64,000 nucleotides of DNA from Diploptera punctata. Lineage: Eukaryota > Arthropoda > Insecta > Blattodea > Blaberidae. The position numbers and the translations under genes are program-made. The notes beneath the pieces were generated by a model. It was not told the DNA's origin. It saw only the letters and a program-made list of their open reading frames with translations, and did not search any database. This document shows, one piece after another, positions 39,501 through 51,000 of this stretch (positions are counted from its first letter, which is position 1; each line of letters opens with the position of its first letter). Location of the stretch: the NCBI GenBank assembly GCA_030220185.1, contig JASPKZ010010273.1, forward strand, positions 744,001 to 808,000, given 5' to 3'.

Positions 39501-39603
39501 TATAGTCAAAATTACGTACTTTTATTACATTTTACTGAGGATAAAAGTCAATAGTAGCATCAATTTATTGATTTGTAAACTTAAGGCATTTTATAACGTA
39601 ATT

Positions 39604-39928
39604 AAAGTAAAGTAATCCTACTACAGGCCTCAGGAGGCCCTTGGGGTAGTAGGAGGTCCCACTTTTACTGGACAATCGGCACTTGATGTCAGCCCTGCAT
39701 GACGGCCGCCTTTACCCCTAGAACAAATATCTGGTACTCATTTCCGTAGGCTGAATCGACCCCAGGACCATAGTGCCATCAGAAGGTTTGGGTCAGTTTA
39801 AAAATCCTGACGCCACCAGGACTTGAACCTTCGACCTTCTGGCTTGTAGCGCAGTGCCTTAACCACTATGTGCCCCTTAAAGTTGCCAACAGCACATGAT
39901 GTTCCCAATCGGTCACCCATCCAAGTAC
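39604..39928 (-). mobile_element. SINE with 5S rRNA-like plus tRNA-like head
   Basis: Flanked by TAACGTAATT (39594-39603 and 39929-39938). Minus strand begins with a stretch like the 3' part of 5S rRNA (39932-39885: GTTAGTACTTGGATGGGTGA, CCGATTGGGAACA, ending TGTTGGC). A tRNA-like head (AGTGGTTAAGGCACTGCGCT...AGGTTCAAGTCC) and the family-4 body follow. The other family-4 copies here lack the 5S part. Confidence 0.75.
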
Positions 39929-40614
39929 TAACGTAATTCCATAATTAAATTAATTATAGTTGTGAAATTTTTACAATTATGTTTAAATTAAATTATATTA
40001 TCTGTCACTTTTGCTAGAATCGAATTCAGTTCTGTCACAGGAAAATGTTACATGTTATGGACTTTTTACTGTCATTTTTGTGTTCAGGAGGTCTGATTTA
40101 TATAAAATGACATGTTTTTGTCCATGACGCAGATAAAAAGTTGAAATTTGTTGACTAGTGTAATTAGTAAGTTATGGACTTTCCACAGAATTTCAACTAC
40201 AATTCCATTTTCACCTGGTGCTTTACTTGAATCCATTCTTTTTATTACCATTCCAATTTCTTCTATTGTAAATAACCTATCATTAGATGTATTTAGCATT
40301 GTTCTTACTTTGTTTCTGACTTGCATATGGTGATCATTGTCACCACTTTCATCATCCTTGGGAGCAAAAGATTCCATCATGAATTCCATTGTTTCTTTGA
40401 AGTTTCTGGCGTAGGTTCCATTGGGTTTACAAAGAGTTGTCATAGTCAGATTTGATTTTAATCTGCCAGATGCAATTTTATAAGCTGTGTTTCACGGGTT
40501 TGTCTTTTCGGTTAGTGTATAGTAATTTTTCCAGGATTCTTATTTCACTCTCCTGATGGCTATCTCATACTTTTTCTTCCATTCTTGATATTGGTGTCTT
40601 ATAATATCTCTAAG

Positions 40615-40927
40615 TCCACCGCTGTGGTCTCGAGGTAGCGTGCTGCCTTGTCACGCAGCGGGCCCGGGTTCGATCCCCGGTCAGGGCAGTTTTTCTGGGT
40701 GAGGTTTTTTCTCACCTCTAAGACAAATGTCAGGAAAACTTTAAGGCCCAAACGGTCCCCGAAATCATATGGCCATCATCATCATTATCATCCTCGTCCT
40801 TCACCGGTGTGGAAAGCAACGGGAAGCTATCACACCTACAATTTCCTAGTAAAGCTGCAAGCATAGCATGAAAATGCTATGATTGCAGTGAAGGACCTGC
40901 CTTTGGGCAGAATTACCATGGATGGAA
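40615..40927 (+). mobile_element. SINE family V copy with 12 bp target duplication
   Basis: Flanked by AATATCTCTAAG (40603-40614 and 40928-40939). Inserted in the R1-like LINE. Confidence 0.92.
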
Positions 40928-41750
40928 AATATCTCTAAGATTTGCATCTTTTTTGGACCTTTATTATCTTTGTCTGAGCACACAGACTTTTTTTCTTCAA
41001 TATGGTCAGTTCTTGCGATCACCATGAAACTGATTTGTGTTCAAATAATTTAAATGTGGAGTACCTCTTGCATGCTTTTTTGATCGCATTTTCAAATTTC
41101 TCTGCTACTTCTTCCATATTTTTTTCCGCCGATACAATGTTTTCTAGGATATTATCCAGATCTTTTTTGTTCATTGTGTGTTCAATTACCATTTAGTTCT
41201 TGTGTATCAAAGTAATTTTTAACCTCTTCTATGAAATGTCTCCTGAAGTCATCATAGTGTTCTTCTTTTATAATATATTGCATGCTTTTAAAATTATATA
41301 AATTTTTGTTACCGATCTTTTCCAAAGTGTATGTAATCCATCTGTGGTCAGAGAAACTTACTTCTTTACAGCAATTCCAATTTCTCCATCCACGTTAACA
41401 TATTTTGATTAATAATTGTTAAGTCCATATTGCTAGCTCCTGTATCTGACTCAAATGTTGTGATTTTGGTAGTGTTCATCAAATGAGGTTATTAGCTAAG
41501 ACAAATTTTTCAAGAATTTTCCCCCTCTTGTTAGTTAGTCTACCTTGTCTCACTGTCCATGGCCAATATTAGGCCCTTCCCTGTCGCCAGTTGTATTATT
41601 TCCTCAATTTTATGTAGATCTTTATTTATGTCTTCATTAAGATCCAGATAAATGCTCGCAGCTCTGCATTTTAATTGTCCAAAAGATAATTCAATTACCA
41701 CCATGTCTTCCTCTGACATCTGATTTATTTGCTTGCTTTATATAATAATA

Positions 41751-42304
41751 ATAACAATGTCCACCGCTGTGGTCTCGACATGTGTGCTGCCTTGTCATGT
41801 AGCGGGCCCGGGTTCGATTCCTGGATGGGACAGGCTCTCGGGTGAGGTTTTTCCTCACCTGTAAGACAAATGTCAGGAGGCTTAGGGCCCAACGGTCCCC
41901 AAAAATCATCTAGCCATCATCATCCTTATCATTATCATCATCCTTCACCAGTGTGGAAAGCAACTGGAAGCTACCACACCTGTATTTCCCAATTATATGT
42001 CTGGCTTAACTTGGCTAAGAGAGAGGAGATGTAAGGGTACATCCTTTACTGCTTTGCCCAAGATATAAAAGAAAGAACCCACCCTGTTGTCAGTTTTCAT
42101 CTTCCCCTTACCCCTATTAACATCTGGTGAATGAACACCGACAACACTGGTGGATCAAGAGAGGTGAGCACAGCTATCTCTTTCTACAAATTTCTTGCAA
42201 AGTTAAGCCAGATATACCATAGTAAAGCTGCAAAGCATAGCATGAAAATGTTATGATTGCAGTGAAAGACCTGCCCTTGGGCAGAATTACTATGGATGGA
42301 TGGA
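41751..42304 (+). mobile_element. SINE family V copy split by MITE B
   Basis: V head at ~41758 (CCACCGCTGTGGTCTCGACA), body to 41987, then a MITE, then the V 3' end at 42223-42304 (GTAAAGCTGCAAAGCATAGC...). Flanking TATAATAAT words suggest a duplication but are blurred by a local (TAA)n run. Confidence 0.85.
41988..42222. mobile_element. MITE family B copy 2
   Basis: Ends TCTGGCTTAACTTGGC and TTGCAAAGTTAAGCCAGATA are inverted. It interrupts the SINE V sequence between TTTCCC and TAGTAAAGC. Confidence 0.75.
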
Positions 42305-42743
42305 TATAATAATTGCTGCTCTCTTTACACCATTACCAGAGGTATAGATTTTATGTCTTTTAGATATTCCGGATACTTTATTTAGATATAAATAGGGCTC
42401 TTGTAAATAAGCAATATCTATATGTTGTTGAATAATCAGCGGGTCTAAATTAAAGGATACTGTTATTTTCTTCTTTTCAGCATGGGACTATTATCTAGAA
42501 TACTTTCATAGTGTTACCTCCCAAAATAATTTTATTAAATTTACATATTTTATGTAGCTGAAACATGAAAATCGTAGTAAATTTTACGAGGTTTTGTGCT
42601 TATCTACTAGAAATTTAGGCTTTGTAATCTAGAGTTAATATGAAGCTATGAAATCACTTATTAAAGAATAAGATCAATCAAATAAAAACATGAATTATTA
42701 TCAGATATAAACATATGACTCTTTTGTATGAAGCATATTGATC

Positions 42744-43279
42744 AGACGTCACTACAAAAGTGCAGAAGGGTGCGCCAGTACCCCTTATTTTGAATTTGTA
42801 CCCTATCCTGCACCTCCTAAATTTCAAAACCATTTTTCTTCATTAAATTAATCTTATGGTCATTCTGTATCTATTGTCATACTTAAAATATTGCACTATA
42901 TTCAAGTATTAGAAATTATGTTTGTGACATATCAGTATGCCATTTCTTTCTTTATTGTTACAAATTTTGTTGAAAATAATATGACTGTGCGAGTCTTTTA
43001 AAGATATGGGGGTGTCATAAATTGCCAAAACATCTACTTTGTTGTCACTGTTCTGCGCTAGGTGAAAATTTACTTCCATAATAGAATGGCCATGAAGAAA
43101 TCATTAAATTTGACAATATAGGCCTATATAGCAACCGATGCATAGTTTTGAACTAGAAAAGTTGAGGTAAGTTTTGTTTAGTATTATATTTTCTTAACAC
43201 TATTTTTTCTTCCCGCATACCATTTTTCTACTTTGTACCCCTTTGCACCCCCAGTTATCAGATCCTAGTGATGCCACTG
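42744..43279. mobile_element. Possible hAT-like non-autonomous element
   Basis: The right end, read inward, is CAGTGGCATCACTAGGATCT then TGGGGGTGCAAAGGGGTAC, a common hAT-type terminus. The left end CAGACGTCACTAC...GAAGGGTGC is a weak inverse match. No target duplication seen. Confidence 0.35.
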
Positions 43280-43718
43280 TGCTCAAGAGTAACTTCCTTC
43301 GAAACATTCGAGAGCATTTCAATGTAGGCCTATAAGCTAGAAAAATAGCATTATATAAACAAGAGATTGGAGGACAATATAAACACTTATGAATCTTTCT
43401 GCAAGTTGTCGCATATTAATGTTATGTTTAAAACGGTATAAAATGTTAGTAAAGACAGAAGAATTACATATAGCAACAGAATTACAAAAATATAGTATGG
43501 GAACCCAAGTGGAAATTAATCTAAAATTGAGTCCTTTATTTTTACATTAAGCTTGTTCTGGAATTTGAAATGTACGGTATGATTAATGTTAGGAATAAAT
43601 CTTAAAACCTAAAGATAAAGGCTAACATTAGCATAACAACATAATGCAGGATCAAATCTACTGTAAAATAATTTCAGATGATTTTTTTTTTTCATGAAAA
43701 TCCAAAAATATCCTTTCC
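43280..43718. other. Intergenic, no recognised feature
   Basis: AT-rich; nothing supported. Confidence 0.4.
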
Positions 43719-43730
43719 TCTACTTGAGAT

Positions 43731-44078
43731 GTCCCGCGCCATAGCCGAGTGGTTAAGGCAGGAAGCCTTGGCGCAGAGCTATGGGACTTGCGCTGGTTCG
43801 AGTCTCCATGGGGGAAGAAATTTTCTCATGGTATTTCGGCCAGTATGGGACCGGTGCCCATCCAGCATCGTGATGCATTTGGGTAGCTACAATAATTAGT
43901 GGCTCAAGGTTGAGAAAACCAGCTATAACGGCTAGGGGACTCGACATGCTGACCACATGTCACCCCTACACTGGCTGATTATCATCTACCTCTGTGATTG
44001 ACACATGTGGATGTGAGGCCAGCAGCCGGCTGGTAGGCTAAGGTCCTTGTAGGCTTGTCGCGCCAGGAGTTTTTTTTT
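43731..44078 (+). mobile_element. SINE-L copy 5 with 12 bp target duplication
   Basis: Flanked by TCTACTTGAGAT (43719-43730 and 44079-44090). Well-preserved Leu-like head (TAGCCGAGTGGTTAAGG, GGTTCGAGTCT). It lies about 0.65 kb upstream of the FAM172A 5' region. Confidence 0.93.
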
Positions 44079-44599
44079 TCTACTTGAGATAATACATAAA
44101 CATCAAAGGAATGGATGTACGCCCCGAAACCATGCTCTACGATTATATTAGAAATTCATGTTTATTCGTGATCACAGCATTGAGCTTGAATATACGTGAA
44201 ATGTTATATAGGCTATAATTAGGTTAATGACCAAACATCACAAGTCCATGACGGGTTAGGGTTGTTCATGTCCATTCATGATTCACGAACCATACTTCAT
44301 GAAATTCACAAATTAATGATGAAACAGAGATAAAACGGCAGCATCACTATCATGCCACTATATGGACCATAGCCATGTCTGATCATTCCTCCCACGTCCC
44401 CGTCTGACAAATGTCAACAGTGTTACCATTCCAAACCATAGAGAACGAGGTTCCAAACAATCTATAATACAAGAATTCACGCAAAATTATGCATTTATTA
44501 AAACATATTAGATATGTAAGAACAATAAACAAAGTCTGATCTTCGAAACTTAACGAATAACGCATCATTTTCTCAGCAGATTCTTCTTTTAAAAGTATT

Positions 44600-44766
44600 A
44601 CACAATGTTGACTGATTATTTACTATTGGTCTTCTGGTTTTCGTAAACAACGAACCCGTCATGACCAGTCATGACGAAACTAACTCGGTGGGAAGAAAAA
44701 TAGTGTAATATCGTGATACTGGTGATTTACATGTGTTTGTTTCCTAGCAGATTTATTTTTATTACG
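44600..44766 (+). promoter_or_regulatory. Probable FAM172A promoter and non-coding first exon
   Basis: A donor-like ATTACG|GTGAGT at 44766/44767 pairs with the acceptor TTTTTTTGTTCAG at 44930, giving a 164 bp intron in the 5' leader. Upstream, 44665-44690 holds two TCATGAC words in a palindromic arrangement (GTCATGACCAGTCATGACG). No TATA box is obvious. Promoter placement is inference. Confidence 0.4.
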
Positions 44767-44930
44767 GTGAGTCTTGTGAACATTTACCTATTTAACCCAT
44801 GTCATTCATATATTATAACCTAAACTGTTGCCACGCCTCCAAACTAAACATGAATTTTTGGCTGAATTTTTAAATTAACAACTTTGATAATAATACATGA
44901 TTGTCTTAATTTAATACTTTTTTTGTTCAG

Positions 44931-45012
44931 GTTGTTTTATTTTCAATGATGTCTTCAAGCGAAAGCAATTTTCCCGACACTCTTGAGGGTTTTGGCTATG
45001 CATTTAATGAAG
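44931..45012 (+). CDS. FAM172A: FAM172A coding exon 1
   Basis: Acceptor TTTTGTTCAG|GTTG, 15 nt of 5' UTR, two adjacent ATGs (44946, 44949), donor AATGAAG|GTAAGT. 22 codons plus one base. The second ATG is in equally good context, so the start is uncertain by one residue. Confidence 0.85.
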
Positions 45013-48000
45013 GTAAGTTGTGAAATACGAAAGTCAATATTTTCTTCTGTGGCATAAATGAGGGTTATAATGAAGAAATCGCATAACTATCTTAGGTAGG
45101 TTTACTTTTTTTTTACCGGTGGATACCCCATTATCATACTATGTACTCTTATTTTAAGATAATTTTGTTAACCAAATAACTCATCCTAACCTTGAACTAA
45201 ACTATACAGCAGCTTCTCGGTAATAACATAGAGTCTGGATTCAGTTCTCCGGGCGGGAGCCCATGCCAAAGGCTCACACACAGGGACATGTTCCTAGGAA
45301 CATGGAATGTTAGGACTTTACACAATAGCGGGGCACTAGAGGTATTAACGCGGGAATTAGATAAATCGCCCTTGGATATAGTCGCTTTACAGGAAGTTAG
45401 GTGGCCAGGAGAAGGTAGTCAGGAATCAGGAAGCTTTGCATTATATTACGGGGGTGCAGAAAGACCTGCATTTGGAACGGGTTTTTTAGTCAGAAGGAGG
45501 ATCCTATCCGCTATCCGAGATGTTAAGTTTGTTAGTGATAGGATATCATACATAATTCTAAAGGGTAAACGACATGATTTTGTAATTGTAAATGTACATG
45601 CCCCCACAGAAGATAAAGATGACAAGATCAAGGATGAAGAATTAGAATACTTATTTGATAGCCTTTCCCGATATCATATGAAAATTGTCTTAGGAGATTT
45701 TAATGCAAAAGTGGGGCGGGAAGATATATTCTAACCAACAATAGACAAATTCAGTCTTCATGAAGATAGTAACGACAACGGGGTTAGATTAGTCATCTTT
45801 GCCAAATAAAAAATCTAATTGTTAAGAGCACAACATTTCAGCATAAGGATATTCATAAATACACCTGGATGTCCCCAGATGGAGAAACTCGAAACCAGAT
45901 AGATCATGTATTAGTGGATAAATGCTGGCACAGTAGCATCATTGATGTTAGATCGGTTAGAGAGACAGACTACAATTCAGATCATCATCTGGTCAGAGTG
46001 AAAATCAGACAACGGCTATTGCTTATGAGAGGAACAAACGCTAAAGATGATTCTGTAAAATTTGAATTAAAAAACTTGAAAAATGATGAAATGCGGCAAG
46101 AATACCAAATCAAAATTGCTAATAGATTTGAAGTACTGGAATCTTCAGATGACAATGTGGCAAACAAAGAAGAAACTGATATAAATAAAGAATGGGAGGC
46201 TATAAGAGATACTATTAAATTGTCAGCATCAGAAAGCATTGGTTGTTTAAAAAAGGGGCAAAACAAGAAATGGTTTGATGAGGAATGTACCGACATTGTA
46301 AATAAAAGAAAGCTAGCAAAAATGAAATGGTTACACGAGCCAAATGAGGTAAATTTAGAGCAATTGGGTAGTATTAGACGAGAAACCACCAAGTTACGAA
46401 AGAGTAAAAAGAGGGAATATTTGAGAGAGAAGATTAATGATCTTGAAATTAATGCAAAAAATAGGAACATTAGAGAATTATATCAGGGAATTAGTATAGA
46501 GAAGAAAGGGTTTCAGGCTAGAACAATCATAATTCAAAATGAGAATGGGAATATGATTGCAGATTCCACGAGTATATTAAATAGATGGAAAAGTTACTTT
46601 AATCAGCTATTAAATGTACATATAGAACAGGACATTGAGAAGGATAATTTACAGACAGCAGAAATGCTAGTCGCAGAGCAAGTGCATTAGAGGTTGAAAT
46701 GGTGATTGGAAAATTGAAGATGTATAAAGCATCAGGTTCAGATGAGATCCCAGCAGAACTGATAAAATCAGGGGGAGAAAAATTGATGGACAAGATATGC
46801 TGGTTGCTTAGTATGATTTGGGAAACAGAAGCTCTTCCAGATGAATGGAAGGAATCAATTATCATACCAATTTATAAGAAAGGAGATAAAACTGATTGCA
46901 ACAACTACAGGGGCATCTCATTACTTTCAACTTCGTACAAAATTCTAACAAATATATTAGTAAGCAGACTTACTCCCTATATTGATACATTCTAGGAGAT
47001 CATCAATGTGGATTTAGAAGAAACAGGTCTACAACAGATCAGATTTTTAGTATAAGACAGATTTTAGAAAAGAAATGGAAACATAATGATACTGTACATC
47101 AACTGTATGTAGACTTCAAAAAGCATATGATTCAATTAAGAGGGAGAAGTTATATAGTATCCTGCTGGAGTTCGGAATTCCTAAAAAGTTAGTTAGACTT
47201 ATACGAATGTGTCTAAATGGCACAAAGAGTAGGGTGTGTGTAGACAAACAGTATTCGGACACTTTTGAAATCCAGAATGGGTTGAAGCAAGGAGATGCAC
47301 TATCTCCTCTACTATTTAATTTTGTACTAGAGCATGCCATTAAATCTTTAGAGAATGCGGAAGGCTTACAACTCAATGGTATTAATAAGCTGTTAGTTTA
47401 TGCTGATGATGTAGCATTATTGGCCGATAGCGAGTAGATACTAAAGGACAATACGCACACACTATTGAGTAACACTAAGAAATTAGGACTGGAAGTAAAT
47501 ATCAATAAAACTAAATATATGGTCACAAGTAGAAATTCATTATATAATGGAAATGGACAGCTAATGACAAATGAGGGAAATTGTGAGAAAGTGGTTGAAT
47601 TCAAATACCTAGGAACAATAATCACAAATAGGAATGAGATGCACAAAGAAATTAAACATAGGCTCAATTCTAGAAATGCATGCTGTTATGCATTGCAGAG
47701 ACTCTTGATGTCCCAACTCCTTTCAATAAACGTTAAAGTGAAAATATATAAAACTATTATTCTTCCAGTTGTATTACATGGATGCGAAACATGGACTCTT
47801 ACTTTAAGGGCGGAAAGGAGATTACAAGTATTTGAGAATAAAGTACTTAGGAAAATTTTTGAACCAAAGAGAGATGAACAGACAGGTGAATGGAGAAGAC
47901 TACATAACAATGAACTACATGGTCTTTATACGAAGCCAGCTATAATAAGAACAGTTAAGTCTCGTAGACTGCGATGGGCAGGACATGTTGTACGTATGGG

Positions 48001-51000
48001 GAATGAAAGACTTGCATGGAAGCTTCTTATAGGAAAGCCAGAGGGAAAACGCCCAGTTAGTAGACCAAGAATGAGGTGGGAGAATAACATTAACTATGAT
48101 TTGAGGGAAGTAGATTATACAGGGAATGATTGGAAAGCATTAGCTCAGGATAGCGATGTATGGAGAGCTTATGTATGTGCAGCCATGAACCTACAGGTGC
48201 GATAGTGCCAGTGAGTAAGTAAGGAAGTATGTGAAAGTAACTGTTAGATTTGTAATATGTAGATTTTTTGGCCTATATATCTTAATTTAGGATAAGGACC
48301 TGTGTCTAAGATAAATTAAAATGTTTCATATATCGCCTCATAATTAATCTTCTAAGTAGATCGCGATTTCAGGATCTTGGCAACCCCATCCTCAGTACAC
48401 TTATGTTGACTGATGTTATGTCGATCAGAAGAACCACTTCTCCTTCCCTCTGTTGGTGGACTGATAAACCTCCGGATCAGGTGAGAATCCGCAGAAATTT
48501 CGAAGTTCATAAGTTTTTCTTTCTTGTTTTTCTGAATGGGGATTTTTTCCCAAACCATGAGTTCCTTTGTTTATCAGTTTGTTTAATTAGACTAGCTTTT
48601 GATTCAATTATGTTTTTTGGACATTTCTAAGATGTTCTTTCACCCATGTTTTCGAATTTCTTTCTGTTTTTCCTAAATAAATTTTGTCACAATCTCTACA
48701 TTTGATCTGATAAATTCCTGATTTGTTTTCTTCTTCAATTTTTTCATTTTTATTGATTTTAATTATCCTATTTAGGCTGTACTTGCTCTTCGGTGCCAAT
48801 TTTATATTAAACTTTGAAACTTGTGGTGTTTCAATGGATGGCAAGTTAATTTCTTGAATTTTATTTTTTTTATTTTTTGGGTTTCAACCATTTTGCTCAC
48901 AAAGAGGCAGTATTCAATAGTTTGACTCGTAAGATTGGTAAATATACCTATGAGCAAAGAAAATTATGAAAAAGAAAAGGAATACATAATTACTGTTGCT
49001 ACAGATAACAGTTATGAAGAAAATAAATAAATTAAAAAGACAAAAAATTAATTAATGAAATCACACTTATAAAACAAACAGAAGAAAAAAATAAAATTCA
49101 AGAAATTCACTTACCATCCTTTGAAACACCACAAGTTTCAAAAAGTTTAATATAAGATTGGCACCGAAGAATGAATACAGCCTAAATAGGATAATTAAAA
49201 CCAATAAAAGTGAAAAAAAATTGAAGTAGAAAACAAATCAGGAATTTATCAGATCAAATGTGACAAAATTTATACAGGAAAAACAAAAAAAAAATTGAAA
49301 ATAAGGGTGAAAGAACATCTTAGATATGCCAAAAATGGAGAAGTGGAAAAGTCAGCAGTAGCTGCTCATGCTTGGTCCGAAAAATATATAATTGAATCAA
49401 AAGCTAGTCTAATTAAACAAATTGATAAACAAAAGGAACTCACGGTTTGGGAAAAAAATCCACATAAAGAAAAACTTATGAACTTCGAAATTCCTGCAGA
49501 TTCTGACCTGGTCCGGAGGTTCATCAGTCCACCAACAGAGGGAAGAAGAAGTGGTTCTTCCAATCGACATAACATCAGTCGGCGTAAGTGTACTGAGGAT
49601 GGGGTTGCCAAGACCCTGAAATCGCGATCTACTTAGAAGATTAATTATGAGGAGAGGTATGAAACATTTTAATTTATCTTAAATTAAACCTCATAGTGAT
49701 TTATTCCTATAAAAGTTCAGCCTGTGTCTAAATTACATTCATTATACTCTTTTACACGAAGATGTTTATGGATTGTTTATTAATTTATCATTGCTAGTGT
49801 AAATATATTAACCTCAACATTCTTATAAAATTAGTGAATTTTAAGAGAAAACATATCATCATATCAAAACAAAGCTTGGACAAAGAAATAACACAGTATT
49901 TTATTAATACATAAATTTTGATTCTTTTTATTAAAAATGGGAAAAACTGCACATAAACTTATTTGATATATTTTCAAAGTCCTATAGAACAACAGTGCGC
50001 ATGTGCCAGAGTTTACAGAGCCAGTGATAACCCACCATCGAACCACATATCGATTATCATCCTTGCCACATGTCGATTATCAATATACTAAAGTTCATAC
50101 AGCTTATGCTTGATGGCAGCACGTTGCTATGAAATTTAAATGACCAATCTTTGCAATAAATCCCTAATTCTATGTTAAAGAAATATATTAATAATATTAA
50201 AATCACCAAACCTTTATAAAAAATGGGTATACACTTCCTTATCACTCCCTAACGCCATTCCAACAAGTGATAGATAGATCATAGACTAAGTAATATACCC
50301 TGTGGAGAAAATAGCAGTTATCATCACAATATTGTCTAACAGTGTCATAATATTGTGATTTGCATATTTAAATAAATACTTGAAAATTGTCTAATAATGT
50401 TATAAAAATTGTTTGAAAAATTTAAAATATTAAAAAATGTTAGTAAATACAGAAGAAGAGCTATAGTTTACAACAATAAACTGAAAAATCAAGAGTAAGT
50501 AGAAGTGCAGTTCAGCCTAAAAATGTAATATTACATAAAAATCTGGTCTCTAGTAATAACATTAATGAGAATGATAACTGAAAATATAAATATTGAAAAT
50601 GAATTTTGATGTTACATTTTAAATTAACACTTTCCAGAATTGGATATTGTTTTATTTTAGAAAAAAAAAATGTTCGAACCAGGAGTCAAACTCTCGATCT
50701 CTGACTCTGTATGTCAGTGTGATAACCGTTATGCCATTTGAACTTTCGGTAGGAATGCCAAATTTCCTTCCACTTATACAATTCACCTTTCATCCTTTCT
50801 TCCTTTCATCTTTTGAAAATGAATATGTGGCTCAAGTCCAGTATTTGTCGATCACTATTTTCCATACAACATTCATATACCACTGTTGCACTACACACTT
50901 TTTTCCATTTGTAATTATGTTTTGTACTTTTAAACATTTTGTAACAATTCTTTAAACATCTCTTACAATTTATAAGTATTTATATAATTATGCGAATATT

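Larger units (their letters stand above)
36700..42480 (-). pseudogene. R1/jockey-like LINE broken by nested insertions
   Basis: One minus-strand LINE can be followed across several blocks. Endonuclease (42480-42311 and 41740-40940): HIDIAYLQEPYLYLNKVSGI-like motif then NGVKRAA. Linker and RT start (40600-40084): TIEEIGMVIKRMDSSKAPGE and NGIVVEI. RT (38170-37140): KKWKHVKIIPIAKPGKED, ISLLNVS, YSSNLMNQWQFGFKPQTSTV, then GAFDAA-like remains. RNase H (37122-36715): YTDDSKGDTGVGAEIAIYIN, NNQAEQLASLKALEYLE. Insertions in it: a composite at ~38190-40080, SINE V at 40615-40927, and SINE V with MITE B at 41751-42304. Stops and frameshifts are frequent, so it is dead. Confidence 0.75.
48310..49720 (+). 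mobile_element. Penelope-like head-to-head dimer
   Basis: Flanked by CCTGTGTCTAA (48299-48309 and 49721-49731). Left arm 48310-48885 (minus) pairs with right arm ~49086-49700. The right copy is ~200 bp longer at the centre (48890-49085). Both carry the GIY-YIG end; the right one reads KIRVKEHLRYAKNGEVEKSA, HAWSEKYIIESKASLIKQID and RRFISPPTEGRRSGSS. Tail ACCTCATAGTGATTTATTCC. Confidence 0.9.

Noticed and set aside
43753..43956. Repeated small proteins starting MVSMS...
   Set aside because: Same frame occurs in every SINE-L copy on its minus strand. It is an artefact of the repeat.
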